DNA from: Actinomycetota bacterium
GTDB lineage: Bacteria; Actinomycetota; UBA4738; CADDZG01; WHSQ01
Direction of reading: 5' to 3'
DNA: 6,553 nt
NCBI GenBank assembly: GCA_030448085.1
Contig: JAUJNU010000061.1
Span: forward strand, 1-6,553
Position numbers and translations under genes: made by a program. Numbering within the stretch: the stretch's first letter is position 1; the number at the start of each line of letters is the position of its first letter. Positions 1-5,553 of the stretch are shown here, piece after piece. The notes below the pieces were generated by a model. The model was not told the DNA's origin and made no database searches. It saw only the letters and a list, made by a program, of their open reading frames with translations.

Positions 1-81
1 CACCGGTGCGTCCGAGCGACGTCCCCACCGCCGCGGCGGCGCGGTTCGCGCGCCGATCTGCGTCGTCGTCCCTCGTTCTCA

Positions 82-96
82 CGGTCGGTCCGACCG
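82..96. repeat. Perfect 7-1-7 palindrome
   Basis: CGGTCGG (82-88) and CCGACCG (90-96) are exact reverse complements around a single central T. It has the same 7-1-7 geometry as the palindrome at 288-302 but a different sequence. It could be a protein-binding site; GC-rich palindromes of this size can also arise by chance. Confidence 0.4.
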
Positions 97-203
97 CGGG
101 GAAGAAGGGCGTGCCCGCAGGCATCTGCGCCCTCCGTCCCGGTGCACCACGTCGCGCGGAACGTTATCGGGCGCATTTCCCGAAAGGGAAGGCAAAAATA
201 GGA

Positions 204-237
204 GAACTGCTTTTCACGACAAGCGGTTCGCTAACCG
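204..237 (+). repeat. Two overlapping, mutually exclusive hairpins
   Basis: GAACTGCTT (204-212) can pair with AAGCGGTTC (221-229). This gives a 9-bp stem with one U-G wobble and an 8-nt loop. The 3' arm of that stem also contains CGGTT (224-228), which can pair instead with AACCG (233-237) across a CGCT loop. The two folds cannot coexist. That arrangement is typical of attenuators or riboswitch expression platforms, but no U-tract or known aptamer is visible, so function is not shown. Confidence 0.35.
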
Positions 238-287
238 AGGTTCGCCGCTCCGCGCCGCCCTTCCTCAGACGAACTCTTCCGGCGTAG

Positions 288-302
288 CCACCGTCACGGT
301 GG
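288..302. promoter_or_regulatory. Perfect 7-1-7 palindrome, candidate operator
   Basis: CCACCGT (288-294) and ACGGTGG (296-302) are exact reverse complements around one C. The site lies about 85 bp upstream of the AbiEi-like gene. AbiEi antitoxins are known to autoregulate by winged-helix binding to inverted repeats in their own promoter, so an operator role is reasonable. It is inference only, because the distance is long and no second copy of this sequence is present. Confidence 0.3.
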
Positions 303-374
303 GCAGGACGGAATAGTTCGGCCCGAGGGCCGTCCTCGTGCCGTCCACCACAAGAGATCGGCCGCCCTGCTGAG

Positions 375-380
375 TAACTC
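375..380 (+). promoter_or_regulatory. Possible -10 element for a leaderless transcript
   Basis: TAACTC lies exactly six bases before the GTG start at 387, where transcription from a -10 box would begin at or next to the start codon. It lacks the conserved final T of TANNNT, and I see no -35 box. The main support is that no Shine-Dalgarno sequence precedes this GTG and that the next gene shows the same spacing with a better hexamer (1484-1489). Confidence 0.25.
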
Positions 381-386
381 GGCTGG

Positions 387-1349
387 GTGAAGACCCTTGC
401 GCCAGCGGACGGGCGTTGCGACGAGCTGGCCCGAGCCCAGTGCGGTGTCCTGGGAAGGGACCAGGTACTCGCGCTCGGGATGACCTCCAGAGCTATCGAC
501 ACGCGCCTTGCTGATGGCCGTTGGCTAAGGGTTCACCCCCGTGTCTACGCCCTCAGGTCCGCAGTGCTGGACGGGGCGGCCAAACTGACGGCTGCGTGGC
601 TGTGGGCCGGACCGGATGCCATCGTCAGCCATCGAGCTGCAGGCCGTCTGTATGGGCTCGAAGCCGTACCGGACGGCCACCTCGAGCTCCTGATCCCGAA
701 CGGCAAGAGGATGCCCGGGGTGGTGGCGCGGCGGATGCCACAGCCGAGGCCCCGCACCAGGACGATGCTCGGCCTTCCGGTCACCACCGTTGAAAGGACG
801 ATGCTCGACCTCGCGGCCGTGATGCCCGCCCCGGCGACGGGCAAGGCACTGGACGAAGCCCTCAGAAGGCAGATGACTACGCTTTCTCGCCTGCGGGATG
901 AGCTCCAGGCAACTGGGGGCCGGGGTCGCAAAGGATCTGCGGTCCTTGGCCGGCTGGTCTCGATGCGAGATGACAGGGATGGTCGGTTGGAGAGCGAGCT
1001 CGAGCGGGCGGCTCTGAGGCTCTTCCGCGACCCTCGGCTCCCGGGGGTGGAGGTGCAGCATCGGGTCCTCCTGCCGGGGGCGAGGTCCCCGTCGCGTCTC
1101 GACTTCGCCTGGCCCAGCAGGCTGGTGGGGGTCGAGGCCCACAGTTACAAGTGGCACTTCGGGCTCGATCGCTGGAAGAAGGACCTCGCCAGGGACAATC
1201 GCCTCAAGCTTCTGGGCTGGACGATCCTTCACTACACGTGGGACGACATCCATTTCGAGCCGGAACGAGTCCTCCGCGAGATCCGCCAAGCCCTCGAAAG
1301 AGCCCCCGCTGACGAACTTTTCCCCGCTACCAACCGTGGCGGTGGGTAG
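387..1349 (+). CDS. AbiEi-type winged-helix / DUF559 nuclease-like fusion protein
   Basis: The 320-residue protein has two parts. Residues about 11-60 form a winged-helix domain of the AbiEi antitoxin type, including RDQVLALGMTSRAI and the wing GRWLRVHPRVYALR. The following AbiEi-like middle part contains VSHRAAGRLYGL and the VTTVERTMLDLA motif at 132-143. Residues about 200-305 form a DUF559 domain related to Vsr and PD-(D/E)XK nucleases: SELE (203-206), RLDFAWP with Asp239, GVEAHSYKWH with Glu250 and His257, a basic helix, then GWTILHYTWDDI. The acidic residues expected for a metal site are retained, so it may be an active DNA-binding nuclease, but activity is inferred. GTG at 387 is the only start after the in-frame TAA at 375-377. 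In classical type IV systems AbiEi pairs with the AbiEii nucleotidyltransferase toxin; none is adjacent here. Similar fusions are common solo genes in Actinomycetota with unknown role. The C-terminal residues and stop codon lie in a tandem repeat. Confidence 0.8.
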   Translation: MKTLAPADGRCDELARAQCGVLGRDQVLALGMTSRAIDTRLADGRWLRVHPRVYALRSAVLDGAAKLTAAWLWAGPDAIVSHRAAGRLYGLEAVPDGHLELLIPNGKRMPGVVARRMPQPRPRTRTMLGLPVTTVERTMLDLAAVMPAPATGKALDEALRRQMTTLSRLRDELQATGGRGRKGSAVLGRLVSMRDDRDGRLESELERAALRLFRDPRLPGVEVQHRVLLPGARSPSRLDFAWPSRLVGVEAHSYKWHFGLDRWKKDLARDNRLKLLGWTILHYTWDDIHFEPERVLREIRQALERAPADELFPATNRGGG

Positions 1350-1464
1350 CGAGGCAGAGTTGAGGGGGGCGGAAAAGGGGAGCCTGGGTGACGGTGGGTA
1401 GCGAGGCAAAGTTGAGGGCGGGCGGGGAGGGGAGCCTGGGTGGCGGTGGGTAGCGGGCGAAGTT
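1338..1464 (+). repeat. 52-bp tandem repeat, about 2.4 copies
   Basis: Copy 1 is 1338-1389, copy 2 is 1390-1441, and a partial copy 3 is about 1442-1464. Each begins with G-G/A-C-GGTGGGTAGCG; copies 1 and 2 then share GAGGCA(G/A)AGTTGAGGG, a G-rich middle that differs, and an identical GGGGAGCCTGGGT end. Copy 1 starts inside the upstream gene and supplies its last Arg-Gly-Gly-Gly codons and TAG stop. The third copy runs to within about 20 bp of the next gene's -10-like element. The middles differ between copies, so this is not a very recent duplication. No spacers are present, so it is not a CRISPR array. Confidence 0.85.
1416..1432 (+). other. G-quadruplex motif in repeat copy 2
   Basis: GGGCGGGCGGGGAGGGG has four G-runs of three or more separated by single-base loops, the arrangement expected to give a very stable quadruplex. 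The equivalent part of copy 1 (1364-1398) also fits the looser G3+N1-7 rule using the following GGG tracts. It lies on the coding strand between the two plus-strand genes, so it could form in RNA or in the non-template strand and affect termination or read-through. Formation is predicted from sequence only. Confidence 0.6.
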
Positions 1465-1483
1465 TCGGCGAAAGGGGGACGCG

Positions 1484-1489
1484 TACGAT
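1484..1489 (+). promoter_or_regulatory. -10 element (TACGAT), probable leaderless promoter
   Basis: TACGAT matches TANNNT, the usual -10 form in high-GC Gram-positive bacteria. It ends six bases before the GTG at 1496, so transcription would start at or next to that codon. No convincing -35 box is seen at 16-18 bp spacing. An alternative reading is that AAAGGGGG (about 1471-1478) is a ribosome binding site for the ATG at 1488, which opens a three-codon frame (ATG GCG GCG TGA) whose stop overlaps the GTG. Confidence 0.45.
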
Positions 1490-1495
1490 GGCGGC

Positions 1496-2206
1496 GTGAA
1501 CGATGACGGCAGGGTGGGGCGGGTGGTGAGGCTCCAGCCGTGGCAGTTGATGGGGGCGGCTCTCCGGGACCTGACCCGGCCCCCCTACTCGAGGCTCCTG
1601 GCCCTCAGCTTGTTCGTCTCGATCGTCTCGAACACCGGGATCGGCACCAGCGCCGACACGCTCACCCTGCTGCTGACGCTGGCGCTCCTCGCCACCTCGG
1701 CCCTCCTCCAGATCGCCATCACGCTCGCGGCGGCTGAGGAATCCCCCACGCACACCGCCGACCACTGGATACGAGCCGCCGTCGCCAAGAAGGTCTTCTG
1801 GCGGCTGGTAGGAACCGGGTTCCTGGTCATCATCAGCATCGCGGTCGGGTTCGTGGCCCTCGTGATCCCGGGCCTCGTCGCCTGCGGGATGTTCGCCCTG
1901 GCCCAGTCCCTCACCGTCTTGGACAGGCACATCCCCTCGGAGGCGCTGCGACTGAGCGTCGAGCTCAGCCGGGGGCACCGGGTCCAGCTGGCGCTCATCT
2001 TCATCCTGCTCTTCCTGCTCCCGAACGCCTCGCTGCAGGGGGCCTTCTTCCTTTCCGGGCAGTTGACGCCCGACTGGCGATGGGCCGCACTGGATCTGGT
2101 CACGGTCATCCTGTCCTCGGCGGCGACCGTCGCCCTCACGAAGGCCCTCCTCCAGCTGAGGGCCGCCCGCGGGAACGAGCTCGTGGTCGACGACACGCCC
2201 GTCTGA
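1496..2206 (+). CDS. Multi-pass membrane protein, YciC/GPDPase membrane-domain-like
   Basis: This 236-residue protein has a short hydrophilic N-terminus and about five hydrophobic segments, roughly at residues 30-46, 54-79, 103-130, 163-186 and 197-220. After the third segment comes an IPG motif (124-126), then an amphipathic stretch leading to VELSRGHR (155-162). That pattern, a long helix ending in IPG followed by the S-x-x-L/S-R-G consensus, is seen in the loosely related membrane families YciC/UPF0259, DUF975 and the membrane domain of some glycerophosphodiester phosphodiesterases. No catalytic domain or signal peptide is present and the substrate is unknown; these families are poorly characterised. 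The hydrophilic tail ends VVDDTPV. The GTG start is chosen for the -10 spacing and because its sequence enters the first helix after about 30 residues. Its 3' end faces nuoN across 116 bp, so it is not part of the nuo operon. Confidence 0.6.
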   Translation: MNDDGRVGRVVRLQPWQLMGAALRDLTRPPYSRLLALSLFVSIVSNTGIGTSADTLTLLLTLALLATSALLQIAITLAAAEESPTHTADHWIRAAVAKKVFWRLVGTGFLVIISIAVGFVALVIPGLVACGMFALAQSLTVLDRHIPSEALRLSVELSRGHRVQLALIFILLFLLPNASLQGAFFLSGQLTPDWRWAALDLVTVILSSAATVALTKALLQLRAARGNELVVDDTPV

Positions 2207-2322
2207 GATGGGCGCACTCCAGGCCCGGGTAGCCACTCACGAGCACCCCACGTCCAGCCACGGGGACAAGCCCGGCCCCCGGCCCGAGCCAAGCCGGACC
2301 CTAAAGCTCGCCTAGCGCAGCG
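2207..2322. other. Convergent intergenic gap
   Basis: This C-rich gap separates two genes that end towards each other. Besides the hairpin at the nuoN stop codon it has only a weak GC-only inverted repeat (read on minus, CCGGC then GCCGG about 9 nt apart, around 2279-2298). No T-tract follows on either strand, so no standard intrinsic terminator is visible. Termination may be Rho-dependent or use tract-less hairpins. Confidence 0.5.
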
Positions 2323-2326
2323 TTAG
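2301..2326 (-). terminator. Hairpin overlapping the nuoN stop codon
   Basis: CTAAAGC (2301-2307) and GCGTTAG (2320-2326) are inverted arms with a single A/G mismatch. Inside them CGC (2309-2311) pairs with GCG (2315-2317) around a CTA loop. On the minus strand the nuoN TAA stop (2325-2323) sits in the 5' arm. It could mark or protect the 3' end of the nuo transcript, and the near-symmetry would let it serve the opposing transcript too. There is no U-run, so it is a weak call as a terminator. Confidence 0.35.
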
Positions 2327-3912
2327 TCCGGCGCGCCCTGCTCGGCGGCCTCCGCGGCCGCGTCGGCGGGCGAGATGCAGGCGTCGTCCGCGGCAGCCTC
2401 GGCGGCGGGCACGGGCGAGTTGCAGAAGTAGAGGTTCGCCCTCTCGGCGTAGTCGAAGAGAGGCGCCCACAGGAGCCCGAAGACGATCGTCGCGAGAGCC
2501 GTTAACCCGACCACGGCCCCCGCAACCGGTCCCATCTCGACCCGTGGAGCACCCGGCTCTCTCTCCTGCATGTACATGACGACCATCACACGCAGGTAGA
2601 AGAAAGCAGCGATGGAACTGGTGATCGCGCCCACGATGACGAGCCAAGAGAAGCCAGCGTCGATCGCGGGGCCGAAGACGACGAGCTTAGCGATGAAGCC
2701 GGACGTGAGCGGCACGCCGGCCAGCGAGAGCAGGAACAGCGTCAGAGCTCCGGCCAGCAGCGGCCGCTCGAAGAAGAGGCCCTTGTAGTCGCTGAGCCGC
2801 ACGAGCCGCTCGTCGCGGCCCCCGACGACCGAGACCACCGCGAACGCCCCGAGGATCGTGATCCCGTAGGTGGCGAGGTAGAACAGGGCGCCCGAGACCC
2901 CCCTGTCGTTCGCCGCTACGATCGCCGTCAGCACGAACCCGACGTGCGCGATCGAGGAGTAGGCGAGCATCCGCTTGATGTCCTCCTGCACCACCGCGAA
3001 GAGCGAGCCAACGATCAACGTCAGCACCGCCATCCCGAGAACGAGCGGCCGCCAGTCACCGCGCAGCGGGAACAGTGCAACATCGAGCAGGCGGAGCAGG
3101 GCCGCGAAGGCGGCGAACTTAGAAGCCCCGGCCATGAAACCGGTGACCGGAGAGGGAGCCCCCTGGTACGCGTCGGGCGTCCACATGTGGAACGGCACCG
3201 CAGCGATCTTGAAGCCGAGGCCGATGACTAGGAGACCCGTGGCGAGCACGAGGAAGCCCAGCCCGTCCGTGGGCGTCTCGGCGAGGAACTGGGCGATGCC
3301 CCCACCCGATCCGGCCCCCCCATAGAGGTTCGTTGACCCGGTCGCCCCGTAAACGAAGGCGATGCCGAGCAGGAAGAACGCAGAAGAGAACGAGCCGAGC
3401 AGGAAGTACTTCATCGAAGCCTCGTGCCCCTTCGCGGAACGATTGCGGTAGCCCACCAGTACGTAGAGCGCGAGCGAGAACGTCTCCAGGGCCACGAACA
3501 TCACCATCAGGTCCGCGGCCGAGGCCATCAGCATCATCCCCGTCACCGCGAAGAGGACCAGCGCGTAGAACTCGGCCGACTCGATGTCCTCTTTCACGAG
3601 GTACTCGCGCGACAGCCACACGGTGACGATGGCGAAGACGGATAGAGCGGCTTTGACGAAGACCGAGAACCCGTCGGCGGCGACCATGCCCGCCAACTGA
3701 GCGACGGACCCCGACTCACCGACGGTCAACCAGGTCCGGCGACACAGCTCGAGCGCGACGATCAGCCCGACCGTGGACAGTATCGGCAGGTAGATCCTGC
3801 TCCAGCCCTTCGGCACGAACGCGTCGATCACCAGAAGGACCAGCGCCGCGATCGTGAGCGCGACCTCGGGCCCTATCGCCAGCAACTGGACGGACGGAAG
3901 GCTCAGCTCCAT
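2323..3912 (-). CDS. nuoN: NADH-quinone oxidoreductase subunit N
   Basis: NuoN is one of three antiporter-like proton-pumping subunits in the membrane arm of complex I, which couples NADH oxidation and quinone reduction to proton export. The 529-residue product is hydrophobic throughout, with the roughly 14-helix family pattern. The channel residues are in place: Glu143 in ALETFSLALYVLVGY, Lys235 in GFKIAAVPFHMWTPDAYQGAP (helix 7, before the family signature), Lys265 in GASKFAAF (helix 8) and Lys409 in GFIAKL (helix 12). DIKRMLAYSSIAHVGF (311-326) is another family hallmark. The ATG at 3912 shares its A with the nuoM stop codon and has a strong Shine-Dalgarno sequence. The protein is somewhat longer than typical (about 485 in E. 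coli), because it ends in an Ala-rich acidic tail from about 495 with cysteines at 497 and 512. It is the last gene of the operon, as is usual in nuo clusters. Confidence 0.97.
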   Translation of the reverse strand: MELSLPSVQLLAIGPEVALTIAALVLLVIDAFVPKGWSRIYLPILSTVGLIVALELCRRTWLTVGESGSVAQLAGMVAADGFSVFVKAALSVFAIVTVWLSREYLVKEDIESAEFYALVLFAVTGMMLMASAADLMVMFVALETFSLALYVLVGYRNRSAKGHEASMKYFLLGSFSSAFFLLGIAFVYGATGSTNLYGGAGSGGGIAQFLAETPTDGLGFLVLATGLLVIGLGFKIAAVPFHMWTPDAYQGAPSPVTGFMAGASKFAAFAALLRLLDVALFPLRGDWRPLVLGMAVLTLIVGSLFAVVQEDIKRMLAYSSIAHVGFVLTAIVAANDRGVSGALFYLATYGITILGAFAVVSVVGGRDERLVRLSDYKGLFFERPLLAGALTLFLLSLAGVPLTSGFIAKLVVFGPAIDAGFSWLVIVGAITSSIAAFFYLRVMVVMYMQEREPGAPRVEMGPVAGAVVGLTALATIVFGLLWAPLFDYAERANLYFCNSPVPAAEAAADDACISPADAAAEAAEQGAPD

Positions 3913-3927
3913 CAGTGACCCTCCCCC
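3912..3927 (-). promoter_or_regulatory. nuoM/nuoN TGATG overlap with Shine-Dalgarno
   Basis: On the minus strand GGGGGAGGG (3927-3919) lies six bases before the nuoN ATG, and that ATG shares its A with the nuoM TGA stop. This is the usual layout for translational coupling. The ribosome binding site lies in the codons for the GEGEGH end of NuoM, so the reading frame there is constrained by both roles. It also fixes the nuoN start. Confidence 0.8.
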
Positions 3928-5550
3928 TCGCCGTCAGCCGCGGCGGCCGGGTCTTCAGCCGGCGGGGCCGGCACGTCGGTCGGCGAGTCGATCTCGGGCA
4001 TCAGCTGGTCGAAGCACGGAGGAAGGGACGTGGCCCCCGGCGCGACGGAGTCGAGGCAGGCGATCTTGTCGGGGTCCGCCGTTCCGAACCTCAGCTGCTC
4101 GACGACCCTCGATGCGGTGGGCTCGATCCGCTCGAGGAACGGCCTCGGGTAAACGCCGATGACGGTGATCATCACGAGTAGCGGCGCCAACATCGCGAGC
4201 TCCCGGACGTTGAGGTCTGGAAGGTTCCGGTTCTCCTCTCGCACCTCGCCATGAAAGACCCTGCCGTAGGCCCACAACAGATACACAGCCGCAAGGACGA
4301 TCCCGAACGCGGCCGGAACGACCCACCAGCGATACCCAATGAAGGTGCCGAGCAGGACGAGGAACTCTCCGACGAACCCATTGAGCCCGGGGAGCCCTAT
4401 CGACGTCAGGAGCACGAACCGGAAGACCCCCGACAGGACGGTACGGACTTGCAGAGCAGTCCTCCGAAGTCGGCGATCCGCTCCTGTGCCTCCGGGCGTA
4501 GCGGGCGCCGACCAGCATGAAAAGAGCGCCCGTCGAGATGCCGTGGCTCACCATCTGCAGGATCCCGCCGCTCATCCCCTGGATCGACCCCACGAAGACT
4601 CCGAGCACCACGAACCCGAGGTGAGCAACGGACGAGTACGCGATGAGGCGTTTGAGGTCCTTCTGGACGATCGCCACCACGGCTCCGTAGATGATCCCGA
4701 TGATCGCGAGGGTCATGATCAGCGGCACGAAACCGCGGGCCGCGTCCGGGACCAGCGGGATGGCGAAACGGACGAGCCCATAGGCCCCCATCTTCAGGAG
4801 CACACCGGCCAGCATCACCGAGCCGGCGGTCGGGGCTTCGGTATGCGCGTCCGGGAGCCACGTGTGGAACGGCACCAACGGCACCTTCACCGCGAAGGAA
4901 GCGAAGAAGCCGAGGAACAACCAGCGCTGCGTGCCGACAGAAAGGGGTGTGCCGAACAGATCCTCGAGCCCGAAGGTCCCGCCCTCGGAGGCGAGGTAGA
5001 GAAAGATGATCGCGACGAGCATAAGAAGGGATCCCACGAGCGTGAACAGGAAGAACTTCATCGCGGCGTAGATACGGCGGCCGTAGCCCCACATCCCTAT
5101 GAGGAAGTACATCGGGACGAGAGTCGCTTCCCAGAACAGGTAGAAGAGGAACAGGTCGAGAGCCGCGAAGACGCCGAGCATGCCGGTCTCCAGCACGAGC
5201 AGGAAGACGAAGTACGCCTTCACCCTGCTGGTGATGGGCCAAGAAGCGAGCACCCCCAGCGGCACCAAGAACGTGGTCAGCATGATCATCCACAAGCTGA
5301 GCCCGTCTATCCCCGTGATGTACCGGATGCCCCACGCCGGGACCCAGTTCGCCGTCGTCCCGAGCTGGAAGCCGGCGACCCCGGGCTCGAAGTTGAAGAG
5401 GACGCCTAAAGAGACCCCGAACGTGAGGAGCGCGACCCCCAGGGCTGCCCACTTGACGACGTGCTCGAGCCCCTTCGGGATGAAGGTGATCAGGATCGCC
5501 CCGATCAGGGGCAGGAAGATGGTGAGGTCCAGGACCGAGACGGAAGGCAA
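3912..5550 (-). CDS. nuoM: NADH-quinone oxidoreductase subunit M, split by two frameshifts
   Basis: NuoM is the middle antiporter-like proton-pumping subunit of complex I. Residues 1-355, read from a TTG start at 5550, carry the family core: Glu141 in FWEATLVPMYF, Lys222 in VKVPLVPFHTWLPDAHTEAP, Lys253 in LLKMGAYGLVRF and VSHGISTGALFMLVG. Near 4486 the frame is lost. The conserved ERIADFGGL follows in the next frame, and after about 4440 the third frame carries LTSIGLPGLNGFVGEFLVLLG with the helix 12 Glu (4367-4365), through to the stop at 3914-3912. Adding one base at each point gives about 546 residues. As written, the 5' frame continues as Arg-rich nonsense to 3955, giving a misleading 531 residues. 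Flanking nuoL and nuoN are intact and the downstream part is fully conserved, so sequencing or assembly error is likelier than true loss. TTG is supported by the family-typical N-terminus and the 3-bp gap after nuoL. The C-terminal tail is long, with two cysteines. Confidence 0.93.
4438..4497 (-). other. Double one-base loss inside nuoM
   Basis: Two breaks lie in this interval. At the first, codons for Y-A-R-R-H end at 4486, and one added base before AGGAG restores E-R-I-A-D-F-G-G-L with family-typical spacing; adding a C to the CCC at 4496-4494 also works but gives a less family-like Y-A-P-E-A. At the second, GTA-CC-GTC (4444-4437) becomes GTA-CCN-GTC, restoring K-S-V-P-V-L-S-G-V-F and joining L-T-S-I-G-L-P-G. 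Both are losses of one base, so they do not compensate each other. Confidence 0.85.
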
Positions 5551-5553
5551 GGG

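Larger units (their letters stand above)
1..386. other. Non-coding, palindrome-rich upstream region
   Basis: No convincing gene is visible here. A plus-strand frame from a GTG at 6 to 287 encodes an Arg/Ala/Ser-rich chain with no recognisable fold and no Shine-Dalgarno sequence, and I do not accept it. The stretch holds several short inverted repeats: 82-96, 177-190 (TTCCC-GAAA-GGGAA), 204-229, 224-237, 288-302, and GGACGG at 306-311 facing CCGTCC at 330-335. There is also a small A-rich patch near 192-200. It may be a regulatory region for the gene starting at 387, an unrecognised structured RNA, or the decayed 3' end of a minus-strand gene. None of these is established. Confidence 0.5.

Noticed and set aside
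224..245. tRNA-like GGTTCG T-arm
   Set aside because: Two GGTTCG matches occur, but no acceptor stem, D-arm or anticodon arm can be drawn around them.
6..287. Plus-strand frame of 93 codons at the left edge
   Set aside because: Arg/Ala/Ser-rich, no recognisable motif, no Shine-Dalgarno sequence, and it runs through the palindrome cluster and an A-rich patch.
525..1409. Minus-strand frame of 294 codons opposite the AbiEi-DUF559 gene
   Set aside because: The plus-strand frame has clear domain motifs (VTTVERTMLDLA, RLDFAWP, GWTILHYTWDD); the antisense one has none.
1338..1464. Possible CRISPR array
   Set aside because: The repeats abut directly with no unique spacers, number fewer than three full copies, and no cas gene is present.
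387..2206. Type IV AbiEi/AbiEii toxin-antitoxin pair
   Set aside because: The second gene encodes a multi-pass membrane protein, not a nucleotidyltransferase, so it cannot be AbiEii.
1232..2236. Minus-strand frame of 334 codons opposite the membrane protein gene and repeats
   Set aside because: The product is Gly/Glu/Gln/Arg-rich low-complexity and spans two plus-strand genes and the tandem repeat. There is no ribosome binding site or domain.
4438..4497. Programmed ribosomal frameshifting in nuoM
   Set aside because: Two separate shifts would be needed, no classic slippery heptamer or downstream pseudoknot is apparent, and no such mechanism is known for nuoM. Sequence error or mutation is simpler.
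4339..5409. Long plus-strand frame of 356 codons opposite nuoM
   Set aside because: The translation is extremely charged (Glu/Arg/His-rich) with no fold, and lies exactly antisense to conserved NuoM sequence. It is a typical shadow frame of high-GC DNA.
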